Shown here: positions 9,550 to 18,242 of the stretch, piece by piece
Layout of the letters: every line of letters begins with the position of its first letter
Numbering within the stretch: position 1 is the stretch's first letter
DNA from: SPJN01 sp965229935
Lineage (GTDB): Bacteria > Pseudomonadota > Alphaproteobacteria > SPJN01
DNA: 64,000 nt
Direction of reading: 5' to 3'
Assembly: GCA_965229935.1 (NCBI GenBank)
Contig: CBDDKB010000002.1
Span: forward strand, 1,240,001 to 1,304,000
Program-made: the position numbers and the translations under genes
The notes under the pieces: model-generated
Seen by the model: only the letters and a program-made list of their open reading frames with translations
What the model was told of the DNA's origin: nothing
The model's database searches: none

Positions 9550-11121
9550 CTACAGGGCCAACTGCGAGGTTGAGGCCTTTTCCTTGCGGTCAAACAACTT
9601 GTTCAACGCACCAACATAGGCCTTGGCTGAGGCTACCAGTGTATCAGTTTCAGCACCCTGCCCCACAACGGTCATGCCCTGATCGGCCAATCGAACCGAA
9701 ACGGTTGCTTGCGCATCTGTTCCTTCGGTCACGGCATGCACCTGATAAAGCTGCAACTCAGCCTCATGCGGGACCAGTGCCTTAATCGCGTTGAATGTGG
9801 CGTCCACAGGACCGTCGCCGGTTGCTTCGGTTGTTTGTTTATCGCCATCAATGTTCAAGGTCATGGTTGCCTTTTGCGGCCCGGATGTCCCGGCAATAAC
9901 AGTCAGGCTTTCAACCTTAATCCTGTCATTCGCGCTTGCCATTTCATCGTCGATCAAGGCCACAATATCTTCATCAAAGATTTGCTTTTTCTTATCAGCC
10001 AAATCCTTGAAGCGGACAAAAGCATCCTCAATCGCGTTCTGACCTAGGTCATAGCCCAATTCAGCAACCTTGGTTTTAAACGCATGACGACCGGAATGCT
10101 TGCCCATCACCAAAGAGCTTTGGGTGACGCCAACGCTTTCTGGGGTCATGATTTCATAGGTTTGGGTGTTTTTCAGCATCCCGTCCTGATGGATCCCGCT
10201 TTCATGGGCAAAGGCGTTGTCGCCAACAATTGCCTTATTGTACTGCACCGGAAAGCCCGTCACGGCCGATACCAAGCGTGAGCCGCGCATGATTTCTGTC
10301 GTTTCGACATTGGTCCAGTAAGGCATGGCATCCCCACGCGTACGCAAGGCCATAACGATTTCTTCAACCGCTGCATTACCCGCGCGTTCACCCAAGCCAT
10401 TAATGGTACATTCGATCTGACGGGCGCCACCGCGCACCCCGCCCAAGGAGTTGGCAACCGCCAAGCCCAAATCATTATGACAATGGGTGGAGAAGATCAC
10501 CCCATCGGCACCCGGCACACGGTCGATCAACATCCGATACAGTGCCTCATATTCTTCAGGCACAGTATAACCAACCGTATCAGGAATATTGATGGTCGTT
10601 GCACCTGCCTTGATAGCCGCTTCAACAGTCCGGCACAGGAAATCATGTTCCGTCCGGGTGGCGTCTTCGGCAGACCATTCCACGTCCTCTACCTTATTAC
10701 GGGCGTAGGTCACAGAATCGATAACAGCCTGCAGCACATCTTCTGGCTCCATTTGCAACTTGTGCTTCATATGAACCGGGCTAGTTGAAATGAATGTGTG
10801 GATGCGCGCCCGCTCTGCGAATTGCAATGCTTCTGCCGCGCGGTCGATATCCTTTTGCCCGGATCTGGCCAATGAACAAATGACCGGCTTGCGGACGAGT
10901 TTGGAAACCTCGGTAATTGCTTCAAAGTCGCCGTTGGAGGCGATGGCAAAGCCAGCTTCGATCACATCGACGCCCAATGCTTCCAATTGTTCCCCTACTC
11001 GCAATTTCTCATCCAATGTCATAGATGCACCGGGGGATTGCTCCCCATCGCGCAATGTGGTGTCGAAAATCACGACGCGGTTTGCGGGGTCTTGCTGTGT
11101 TTGTTTGGTTTGATCAGTCAT
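9550..11121 (-). CDS. leuA: 2-isopropylmalate synthase
   Basis: 523 residues, the usual size of bacterial LeuA. It condenses acetyl-CoA with 2-oxoisovalerate, the first committed step of leucine synthesis. The catalytic TIM barrel shows FDTTLRDGEQSPG near residue 19 and the metal-binding STHCHNDLGLAVANS; TVGYTVPEEY follows the usual pattern. The C-terminal LeuA regulatory domain (roughly residues 390-510) binds leucine for feedback inhibition. It is preceded by a leader peptide and attenuator-like structures and followed by a strong terminator, so it is a single-gene unit. Confidence 0.97.
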   Translation of the reverse strand: MTDQTKQTQQDPANRVVIFDTTLRDGEQSPGASMTLDEKLRVGEQLEALGVDVIEAGFAIASNGDFEAITEVSKLVRKPVICSLARSGQKDIDRAAEALQFAERARIHTFISTSPVHMKHKLQMEPEDVLQAVIDSVTYARNKVEDVEWSAEDATRTEHDFLCRTVEAAIKAGATTINIPDTVGYTVPEEYEALYRMLIDRVPGADGVIFSTHCHNDLGLAVANSLGGVRGGARQIECTINGLGERAGNAAVEEIVMALRTRGDAMPYWTNVETTEIMRGSRLVSAVTGFPVQYNKAIVGDNAFAHESGIHQDGMLKNTQTYEIMTPESVGVTQSSLVMGKHSGRHAFKTKVAELGYDLGQNAIEDAFVRFKDLADKKKQIFDEDIVALIDDEMASANDRIKVESLTVIAGTSGPQKATMTLNIDGDKQTTEATGDGPVDATFNAIKALVPHEAELQLYQVHAVTEGTDAQATVSVRLADQGMTVVGQGAETDTLVASAKAYVGALNKLFDRKEKASTSQLAL

Positions 11122-11134
11122 AGCTTTAAGTCTT

Positions 11135-11229
11135 CAAAAATCTGGAAATCAAAATCAGTTCGTGGTCGGACGCACCAAATTCCCCTAGGCGCCCATCCGA
11201 TTTGTTCCAAAAGAAACCGAAGCACCTAG
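11135..11229 (-). promoter_or_regulatory. Transcription attenuator of leuA
   Basis: Two mutually exclusive hairpins lie between the leader peptide and leuA. Antiterminator: CTAGGTGC (complement of 11222-11229, which includes the leader stop codon) pairs with GCGCCTAG (complement of 11185-11192), 8 bp with one G-U. Terminator: CGGATGGGCGCC (complement of 11188-11199) pairs with GGTGCGTCCG (complement of 11167-11176), 10 bp with a GG bulge, followed by T-rich sequence on the minus strand. The terminator arm overlaps the antiterminator arm. Stalling at the Leu codons would free the antiterminator; a ribosome reaching the stop would cover it. Confidence 0.65.
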
Positions 11230-11372
11230 AGGCTGGCTAGACCCGCAAGTAGTAGTAGGGTAGCAGCAAGGGGAAGGAACAAGCCAAGCAGACGTGCAGA
11301 AGCGTTCTCAGTCGCAGCAATTGCCTGCGCCCGTGCCTTCCGCTGTCTAATCATGTCGCGCTGATGCGTCAT
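11226..11372 (-). CDS. leuL: leuA leader peptide
   Basis: A 48-codon open frame on the minus strand starting at ATG 11372, with AAAGGGA 8 bases before it. The end of the peptide is Leu-rich: LLGLFLPLAATLLLLAGL. The four adjacent Leu codons are CTA-CTA-CTA-CTT and another CTA follows three codons later; CTA looks rare in the surrounding genes. Its stop codon lies within the first arm of the antiterminator. This is the arrangement of leucine attenuation control known from proteobacterial leu operons. A shorter form could begin at an internal ATG six codons in. Confidence 0.75.
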   Translation of the reverse strand: MTHQRDMIRQRKARAQAIAATENASARLLGLFLPLAATLLLLAGLASL

Positions 11373-11508
11373 GAATGGGGTCCCTTTCAAACTCTATTCT
11401 GTCTATCTAAGGCGAAAAATGACAGATTGCAAGGGGGCAAATCCATAGGCAGGGTACTGACTTGTCGCACACAATTGCGATCAAATTGCCGAATAGTCAG
11501 GGGATCAT

Positions 11509-12402
11509 ATGGGCAAAATACACGTTTTCGGCAGCATTATTTGCGATTTGGTCGGCACAGGCACTGCCCTACCCGGACCTGACGAAACCATTCTGGGACA
11601 AAGCTTTGCCCAATATCCCGGCGGTAAAGGCGCCAATCAGGCAGTTGCCGCAAAACGTGCGGGCGCAGATGTCATCCTTTATGGCGCGATAGGGCAAGAC
11701 CCGATGGGCCAGTTCATGAAGGACGCCCTGTCTGCCACGGGTGTTGATCTCACCCATTTGCAAATTGCCAATGCCGCAACCGGGTGTGCGCTTGTGATGG
11801 TCGGAGAAAAAACCAATCAAATCATGGTTATTCCCGGTGCCAATCATCTCTATAGGTGGCAACAGATGCCAAAATTTGGCCCGAATGATGTTTTGCTGGC
11901 ACAGGGTGAATGTTTGCCCGACGACACATTGCGCTTTCTACATGGGGGAAAAAGCGCAGGTGCCCTCACCCTCCTAAATGCAGCGCCGGCCAGCAAAACG
12001 TTTACAGAGGCGGCGCAATTGGTGGACATACTGGTCTTGAACGAGATTGAGGCTGCATACTTTGCGCAGTCTGAACTCAGCGACACCCCAAGCGAACAAG
12101 AGCTGTCATCTCTTTCAAACAAGCTGGGCCGAACCACTGACCAACACTTGATTGTCACCCTTGGCGATGCGGGCGCGGTCAGCCTGATCGGGCAGACCTA
12201 TGCACAACATCTGGCCCCGCCGGTAAAGGCTATTGATACAGTCGGCGCAGGCGATTGTTTTTGCGGCTATCTGGCAGCCCAACTCAGCAAGGGAACAACA
12301 ATCACTGACGCTATCAAAACGGCCATAATCGCCGCCAGCCATTCCGTCACAAAGGCGGGGGCGATCCCCTCCCTCCCCCATATCGAACAGCTCAGCCTGT
12401 GA
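11509..12402 (+). CDS. PfkB family carbohydrate kinase (ribokinase-like)
   Basis: 297 residues. PfkB signature 1 is GQSFAQYPGGKGANQAVAA near residues 30-50; signature 2 is DTVGAGDCFCGYLAAQLS near residue 244, with the catalytic Asp in GAGD. FGSIICDLVGTG at the N-terminus and NEIEAAYF in the middle resemble ribokinase. It phosphorylates a sugar or nucleoside using ATP; ribose is likely but not certain. The start ATG follows AGGGGATCAT. It is divergent from the leuA leader and followed by the cyclase on the same strand after 78 bp. No ribose transport gene is nearby. Confidence 0.85.
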   Translation: MGKIHVFGSIICDLVGTGTALPGPDETILGQSFAQYPGGKGANQAVAAKRAGADVILYGAIGQDPMGQFMKDALSATGVDLTHLQIANAATGCALVMVGEKTNQIMVIPGANHLYRWQQMPKFGPNDVLLAQGECLPDDTLRFLHGGKSAGALTLLNAAPASKTFTEAAQLVDILVLNEIEAAYFAQSELSDTPSEQELSSLSNKLGRTTDQHLIVTLGDAGAVSLIGQTYAQHLAPPVKAIDTVGAGDCFCGYLAAQLSKGTTITDAIKTAIIAASHSVTKAGAIPSLPHIEQLSL

Positions 12403-12480
12403 TCAATCCTGCTTGACCCGCATGAGCGCAGCGCCGAAACTGCAGCCAAACAACAAATCTGAAAAAGCGAGCCTTGAGTT

Positions 12481-14604
12481 ATGAGCACCACAGGTGGCAA
12501 TGGCCTTCACGACCGACTTAGGTCAAAAGGCATAAGCTTTAGGGCCAGTGTGGCAGGCCTGATCACGACGGTTATTCTGGCGCTATCCCTCGCACTCGGT
12601 ATTAACAACTACATCAACACATCAAATGCTATCAAAGAACTGTCCGACCATTTGTTCGCACAGTTGATGGCCCGTGTTCACGATGTCACCAGCGCCCATT
12701 TCGCCGCCGCTGCGCCACTTACCGCCATCAACACATCGTTGATTCAGCAGGGCAAGCTGCACACAGACGACTGGCTTGAACTCGGCGATCATTTCGCTGC
12801 CATGGTCGCCAACGAACCTTGGTATTCTTCCGCCGGTTTTGCAGACATGTCCGGCAATATGATTCTGGCTGTCCATCAAAATGATCAAACTCGCGTCCGG
12901 CAATGGACATCTAACGATGAAGCCACATCCAGCAGCACACTGACCGTGTATCAGATCACATCCAATCGGGAGTGGCAGATGGGATCCACGACAGAAACCG
13001 ACTTCGACCCCAGGCAACGAGACTGGTTCAAACAGGCAGCAGGGAATAAAACCGCTGGGTGGAGCGCGCCTTACATCTTCTTTACTGATAAGACGCCCGG
13101 CCTAACCTATTCAGCCCCCCTAACAGATACCAGCGGCACTCTTGTTGGCGTCCTTTCGCTTGAAATGACGTTGGGCTTTTTGTCCGACTTTGTGCGCACT
13201 TTGGAAATCAGCCCGCAGGGTTATGCGGTTGTCGTGACCGACACAGGCGATATTGTTGCCCACCCTGACGCAACATTGTTTGCAGGCGCGGCGATCCCAA
13301 ACATCTTGGATCAGGATCAAAGTCCGGCGATGGCCTTGTGGGCAGCCTATCAAAACAATCATGTAGCCGGGTCGTCTGCAAAATGGACACACAGCACACA
13401 ATCAGCGGATGAAACTTGGCTTGGCACTGTCCGGCCCCTTACCCTGCCCGACGGAACAGTGTGGCACGCAATATTGGTGGCCCCAGAAAGTGACTTTCTG
13501 GCCCACATTACTGAAAGTAATTGGCGCGCGCTGATCATTGGCTTGGCAATTCTGTTGGTCGCGCTGATCATCGCGCAGATATTCTCACGGCAGGTCGCCG
13601 CCACCTTCTCGCAGGTTCACAAGGATATGGATATGATCCGCCGGTTTGACCTGTCTGAGCGCCCCCCCATCCGATCCGTCATTCGTGAAATCGATCATAT
13701 GGGCCGCGATATATCTTCCATGCGTGCAGGGCTAAGATCATTTGAAAAATTCGTTCCCAAAGGCCTTGTGCAAAGCTGGTTGGAACAGGAAAGCATAGCA
13801 GCACCCGGCGGCACGCGACGCACCATCACCCTGTTCTTTTCGGACATTGAAGGGTTCACCTCAATTTCTGAACGGATGGACCCTGACATGGTCGCCGACA
13901 CATTGAACGACTATTTGGAAACCGTCAGCAGCGCCATCCGCGCCAATAACGGGACTGTCGATAAATATATGGGTGACGGTGTTATGGCCTTTTGGGGTGC
14001 CCCCCATGACAATGATGATCATGTTGCAGATGCTTGCCGCGTTGCCCTGATGATGAACCGCGCGCTGGATGAGTTGAATGACAGGTTCGAACAACATGGA
14101 GGTCCGCGCCTCGTCACGCGCATTGGCCTAAACACCGGCGATTGTTTTGTTGGCAATATCGGCTCCTCAGAACGGCTGAACTACACGGCAATTGGCGATG
14201 CGGCTAACCTTGCCAGCCGCCTTGAAGGGCAAAACAAAACCTATGGCACCAATATAATGATCAGCGAGGAAACATATGATCTTGTCCGCGATCAATTCCT
14301 TGCCCGCCCAATCGATTTTATCGCCGTTAAAGGGCGCACTGGCGGCACAATCGTTTACGAACTTGTTGCCACACTTGAAGACGCAAGCCCTGATCAGCAA
14401 GCACAGGCCGCCCGTCAGGCTGAGGCACTGAAATTCTATATCAATGGCGAGTTTGAGGCGGCGCTAACCGCCTATGAAGCATTGTTGGCTGATTATCCTG
14501 AGGACAAGGCAATTCGGGTCATGACTGATCGCTGTCGTATAATCCTTGCCGATCCCCCAGCGCCCGAAACTTGGGATGGGATTCACCGCGCCACCAGCAA
14601 ATAG
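12481..14604 (+). CDS. Adenylate/guanylate cyclase with periplasmic dCache-like sensor
   Basis: 707 residues. Membrane helix 1 (about 22-42), a periplasmic sensor region (about 45-345; contains DPRQRDWFKQAAGNKTAGWSAPY, typical of dCache domains, and GYAVVVTDTGDIVAHPD), membrane helix 2 (about 348-368), a linker, then a class III cyclase domain from about residue 447. Metal-binding aspartates lie in FFSDIEGFTS and DKYMGDGVMAFWG; LNYTAIGDAANLASRLE carries the usual purine and transition-state residues. Most such bacterial proteins make cAMP. A short helical tail follows. The ligand is unknown. Confidence 0.88.
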   Translation: MSTTGGNGLHDRLRSKGISFRASVAGLITTVILALSLALGINNYINTSNAIKELSDHLFAQLMARVHDVTSAHFAAAAPLTAINTSLIQQGKLHTDDWLELGDHFAAMVANEPWYSSAGFADMSGNMILAVHQNDQTRVRQWTSNDEATSSSTLTVYQITSNREWQMGSTTETDFDPRQRDWFKQAAGNKTAGWSAPYIFFTDKTPGLTYSAPLTDTSGTLVGVLSLEMTLGFLSDFVRTLEISPQGYAVVVTDTGDIVAHPDATLFAGAAIPNILDQDQSPAMALWAAYQNNHVAGSSAKWTHSTQSADETWLGTVRPLTLPDGTVWHAILVAPESDFLAHITESNWRALIIGLAILLVALIIAQIFSRQVAATFSQVHKDMDMIRRFDLSERPPIRSVIREIDHMGRDISSMRAGLRSFEKFVPKGLVQSWLEQESIAAPGGTRRTITLFFSDIEGFTSISERMDPDMVADTLNDYLETVSSAIRANNGTVDKYMGDGVMAFWGAPHDNDDHVADACRVALMMNRALDELNDRFEQHGGPRLVTRIGLNTGDCFVGNIGSSERLNYTAIGDAANLASRLEGQNKTYGTNIMISEETYDLVRDQFLARPIDFIAVKGRTGGTIVYELVATLEDASPDQQAQAARQAEALKFYINGEFEAALTAYEALLADYPEDKAIRVMTDRCRIILADPPAPETWDGIHRATSK

Positions 14605-14650
14605 GCAAACAAAAGAAAAAGGGCGCTGCCATCATCACGGCAACGCCCTT
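14605..14650 (-). terminator. Rho-independent terminator of ilvC
   Basis: 14619-14630 pairs with 14639-14650 (AAGGGCGCTGCC / GGCAACGCCCTT, 12 bp with one mismatch). On the minus strand it is followed by TTTTTCTTTTGTTTG. It lies between the convergent cyclase and ilvC; the plus-strand side lacks a good T run. Confidence 0.85.
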
Positions 14651-14676
14651 CCTGTAAACTTGTTTAGCGTTCAGGC

Positions 14677-15696
14677 TTAGTTTTTGGCCTTATCGACCAA
14701 TTTGCCTGATTCAATCCACGGCATCATACCGCGCAGCTTGGCACCAACTTCTTCGATTTGGTGCGCATCATTGATGCGGCGGGTTGCCTTGAAGTTCGGC
14801 TGACCAACCTGATTTTCAAGCATCCAGTTGCGCACAAAAGTACCGTCCTGAATTTCGCGCAGGGCGGTCTTCATGGCAGCGCGGCTTTCATCATTGATGA
14901 CGCGCGGGCCGGTCACATACTCGCCATACTCGGCTGTGTTTGAGATGGAGTAGTTCATGTTGGCGATACCGCCTTCATAGATCAGGTCAACGATCAGCTT
15001 CACCTCATGCAGGCATTCAAAGTACGCCATCTCAGGCGCGTAACCTGCATCGACCAGGGTTTCAAAACCGCCACGGATCAGGTCAACCAAACCACCGCAC
15101 AGGACAGCTTGTTCACCGAACAAGTCAGTTTCACATTCTTCCTTGAATGTGGTTTCGATGATGCCGGAACGACCACCACCAACGGCAGAGGCATAGGACA
15201 GACCAATATCATGGGCATTGCCTGATGAATCCTGATGAACTGCGATCAGGCAGGGCACGCCGCCGCCTTTAAGATACTCACCACGCACCGTGTGGCCGGG
15301 GCCTTTCGGGGCGATCATGAACACGTCAATGTCAGCGCGAGGCTCAATCAAATTGAAGTGAACGGCCAGACCATGCGCAAAGCACATAGCCGCGCCCGGC
15401 TTCAGATTGTCACGAATATGCTCTTCATAAATTGCAGGCTGCAATTCATCAGGTGTCAGGATCATCAGAACATCGGCCCAAGCAGCAGCTTCGGCAATTT
15501 CTTTGACCTGCAGGCCCGCGCCTTCTGCTTTGGCAGCAGATGCAGAACCGGCACGCAGCGCAACGGCCACATTCTCAACACCTGAATCCTTCAGGTTCAA
15601 CGCATGGGCATGACCCTGTGAGCCATAGCCAACAATGGCGACATTTTTCTTCTTGATCAGATTGACGTCTGCATCGCGATCATAATAGACGCGCAT
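14677..15696 (-). CDS. ilvC: Ketol-acid reductoisomerase (class I)
   Basis: 339 residues from ATG 15696 (MRVYYDRDADVNLI), the standard length of class I enzymes; AAAGGA stands 6 bases upstream, whereas the in-frame ATG at 15714 has no such site. It isomerises and reduces acetolactate to dihydroxyisovalerate for valine, leucine and isoleucine. The NADPH-binding motif GYGSQGHAHALNL is near residue 25; catalytic residues lie in FMIAPKGPGHTVR and the C-terminal knotted domain (DLFGEQAVLCGG, ECLHE). It is 114 bp downstream of ilvN and may have its own promoter. Confidence 0.97.
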   Translation of the reverse strand: MRVYYDRDADVNLIKKKNVAIVGYGSQGHAHALNLKDSGVENVAVALRAGSASAAKAEGAGLQVKEIAEAAAWADVLMILTPDELQPAIYEEHIRDNLKPGAAMCFAHGLAVHFNLIEPRADIDVFMIAPKGPGHTVRGEYLKGGGVPCLIAVHQDSSGNAHDIGLSYASAVGGGRSGIIETTFKEECETDLFGEQAVLCGGLVDLIRGGFETLVDAGYAPEMAYFECLHEVKLIVDLIYEGGIANMNYSISNTAEYGEYVTGPRVINDESRAAMKTALREIQDGTFVRNWMLENQVGQPNFKATRRINDAHQIEEVGAKLRGMMPWIESGKLVDKAKN

Positions 15697-15810
15697 GGCA
15701 TTTCCTTTCTTCATTCAAACAGTTTGCGAGCTGGATAGGCCCGCGAATGAGCGGTTGGGCCCCTGCCCCAGCGGAAATTGAGGACAAGGTACAAAATTCT
15801 GGGTGTGGCT

Positions 15811-16320
15811 TTACATCAACGCCGTGCCGCGCGCAATGGCAGCAACCCCGGTTCTAGACACATCTGACAGGCCCAATGGACGCATCAGATTGATAAAGGC
15901 GTCGATTTTCGCCGAAGCGCCTGTAATTTCAAAGACAAAGCTCTCCAAAGTCGAGTCAATCGCACGGGCCCGAAACACGTCAGCGATACGTAGGGCTTCA
16001 ACCCGGCGGTCACCCTTAGAAACCACTTTGACAAGCGCCAATTCACGCTCCACAGACGGGCCTTCAACCGTCAAATCATGGACCTTGTGTACCGGAACCA
16101 ATCGGTCAAGCTGTGCCTTGATTTGGGCAATTACCTGCGGCGTCCCCTCAGTCACGATTGTGATACGTGATTGATGGGCGGCGTCATCCACCTCTGCCAC
16201 TGTTAGGCTTTCAATATTATAGCCACGCCCGGCAAAAAGGCCGATTACGCGCGCCAAAACGCCCGATTCATTGTCGACCAAAACGGCCATTGTATGACGT
16301 TCGATAGTGTCCTGTGTCAT
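15811..16320 (-). CDS. ilvN: Acetolactate synthase small (regulatory) subunit
   Basis: 169 residues with an N-terminal ACT domain (residues 9-80: HTMAVLVDNESGVLARVIGLFAGRGYNIESL) and a C-terminal ALS-small domain (REL...VKV, ending in LGLSDVSRTGVAAIARG). It activates the catalytic subunit and confers valine inhibition. It starts 23 bp after the ilvB stop, with GGAATAAGACG before the ATG. Confidence 0.96.
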   Translation of the reverse strand: MTQDTIERHTMAVLVDNESGVLARVIGLFAGRGYNIESLTVAEVDDAAHQSRITIVTEGTPQVIAQIKAQLDRLVPVHKVHDLTVEGPSVERELALVKVVSKGDRRVEALRIADVFRARAIDSTLESFVFEITGASAKIDAFINLMRPLGLSDVSRTGVAAIARGTALM

Positions 16321-16343
16321 CGTCTTATTCCAATTGCCGTCAC

Positions 16344-18119
16344 TTAAACCAATGATTTCCCGGCTGCCGACACTTCAACATCGGCAAGCGCAGATTCATC
16401 AGCCAGGATCATTTCATTATGGGCCGCCCCCGAAGGAACCATGGGATAGCAGTTTTCTTCCTTGGTCACCAGACAATCGAAAATAACCGGCCCATCATAG
16501 GCAATCATCTCTTCGATCGCGGCATCAAGCTCCTTGGGGTCTGAACAACGAATGCCCTTTCCGCCATAGGCCTCTGCCAACTTGACGAAATCGGGCAGTG
16601 CCTCAGAATAGCTTTCAGAATAGCGGCCACCATGCAGCAATTCCTGCCATTGGCGAACCATGCCCATATATTCATTGTTCAAGATGAAGATCTTGATCGG
16701 CAGGCGATACTGCAACGCTGTCGACATTTCCTGCATATTCATCAGGACAGAAGCTTCACCGGCAATATCAATAACCAGCGACTTAGGATGCGCCAATTGG
16801 GCGCCAACAGCCGCAGGCAAGCCATAACCCATCGTCCCCAAACCGCCTGAAGTCATCCAGCGGTTCGGTTCTTCAAAACGGTAATATTGCGCTGCCCACA
16901 TCTGGTGCTGGCCAACCTCTGTCGTGATATAGCTGTCACGATCCTTGGTCAGCTCATACAAACGCTCAATCGCATATTGCGGGCGGATGGTGTCGGCCTT
17001 CTCAGCCTCCTCCCGGCCATAGCCAAGGCAATGACGGGCCTTCCAGACGTCAATCTGGTTCCACCATTCCTTCAACGCATCCTTGTCTGTCGACACAGCC
17101 TCTGCACGCCATAGGCGCATCATATCTTCAAGAACATGGGCAACATCGCCAACAATCGGCACATCAACCATAACGTTCTTGTTGATAGAGCTTGCATCAA
17201 TATCAATATGGATCTTCTTCGCATAGGGGGCAAAGCCATCAAGGCGACCAGTTACCCGATCGTCAAAGCGGGCGCCAACACACAGGATCAGATCACTGTC
17301 ATGCATGGCATTATTGGCTTCATAAGTGCCGTGCATACCCAACATGCCAAGCCATTGTGAATCTGCTGCAGGAAAGGCACCAAGGCCCATCAAGGTCGAC
17401 GTCACAGGCCAACCTGTCAATTTTGCCAAGTCGCGCAACAACTGACTTGCCTGTGGCCCGGAATTAATGACGCCGCCGCCGGAATAAATAATCGGCTTGC
17501 GGGCATCACCCATCATGCGAACCGCTTCACGGATCGCATCAACATCACCCTTTACCTGAGGCTTATAGCTGGGGTGCTGAATTTCATGCGGCTTCTGATA
17601 AGGACCAGATGCAAACTGAACATTCTTCGGTATATCGACAACGACAGGCCCCGGACGGCCAGATGTGGCAACATAGAATGCGTCATGCATAACACGCGCC
17701 AGCTTATCAACATCCTTAACAAGCCAGTTATGCTTAGTCGCCGGGCGGGTAATGCCGACCGTATCGGCCTCCTGAAAGGCGTCACAACCAATCAAATGGG
17801 TCGCAACCTGCCCGGTCAAACAAATGATCGGGATCGAATCCATCAGGGCATCTGTCAGCCCTGTAACTGCGTTTGTCGCGCCGGGGCCTGAGGTAACAAG
17901 AACAACCCCGGGCTTGCCTGTTGAACGGGCATAGCCTTCGGCTGCGTGAACAGCGCCTTGTTCATGCCTGACAAGAATATGGCGGATATTATTCTGTTGG
18001 AACAGAACATCATAAATCGGCAGCACAGCCCCACCGGGATAGCCGAAAATCGTATCCACACCCTGATCGACCAATGCTTTGATGACGATTTCTGCGCCAG
18101 TCAATTGCGAGCCGGTCAT
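16344..18119 (-). CDS. ilvB: Acetolactate synthase large (catalytic) subunit
   Basis: 591 residues from ATG 18119 (MTGSQLTGAEIVIKALVDQGVDTIFGYPGG), with GGAG 7 bases upstream. An upstream in-frame TTG (18239) would add a 40-residue head with no homology feel and cross the leader hairpins; rejected. TPP enzyme: catalytic Glu in VRHEQGAVHAAEGYAR, FAD/central domain, and C-terminal TPP motif beginning GLGTMGYGLPAAVGAQ and ending NNEYMGMVRQWQ. It makes acetolactate or acetohydroxybutyrate from pyruvate. Confidence 0.97.
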   Translation of the reverse strand: MTGSQLTGAEIVIKALVDQGVDTIFGYPGGAVLPIYDVLFQQNNIRHILVRHEQGAVHAAEGYARSTGKPGVVLVTSGPGATNAVTGLTDALMDSIPIICLTGQVATHLIGCDAFQEADTVGITRPATKHNWLVKDVDKLARVMHDAFYVATSGRPGPVVVDIPKNVQFASGPYQKPHEIQHPSYKPQVKGDVDAIREAVRMMGDARKPIIYSGGGVINSGPQASQLLRDLAKLTGWPVTSTLMGLGAFPAADSQWLGMLGMHGTYEANNAMHDSDLILCVGARFDDRVTGRLDGFAPYAKKIHIDIDASSINKNVMVDVPIVGDVAHVLEDMMRLWRAEAVSTDKDALKEWWNQIDVWKARHCLGYGREEAEKADTIRPQYAIERLYELTKDRDSYITTEVGQHQMWAAQYYRFEEPNRWMTSGGLGTMGYGLPAAVGAQLAHPKSLVIDIAGEASVLMNMQEMSTALQYRLPIKIFILNNEYMGMVRQWQELLHGGRYSESYSEALPDFVKLAEAYGGKGIRCSDPKELDAAIEEMIAYDGPVIFDCLVTKEENCYPMVPSGAAHNEMILADESALADVEVSAAGKSLV

Positions 18120-18143
18120 AACACTCTCCACATCATTCTTTGG

Positions 18144-18196
18144 CCACCGCAAAAGGTGGGCCCCACAAAATAAAATAGGGGCCGCAAGAGCTTGCG
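18144..18196 (-). promoter_or_regulatory. Hairpin-rich gap between miaA and ilvB
   Basis: On the minus strand three adjacent perfect hairpins occur: CGCAAG-CT-CTTGCG (18183-18196), GGCCCC-13-GGGGCC (18159-18183) and CCACC-6-GGTGG (18144-18159). The first is followed by CCCC then a T-rich loop (TATTTTATTTTG), so it may end miaA transcription; the series could equally be an ilvB leader. No run of branched-chain codons is present in this gap. Confidence 0.4.
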
Positions 18197-18242
18197 ACCC
18201 GATTGAGCGGAACCTACTGCCCCAACCCGGGCAGGTCAACCA

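Noticed and set aside
18120..18239. 40-residue N-terminal extension of IlvB from a TTG
   Set aside because: It crosses three hairpins, has no family similarity, and the ATG at 18119 has a good GGAG site.
18120..18242. Branched-chain attenuator for ilvB
   Set aside because: No leader peptide with clustered Ile, Val or Leu codons was found in the gap.
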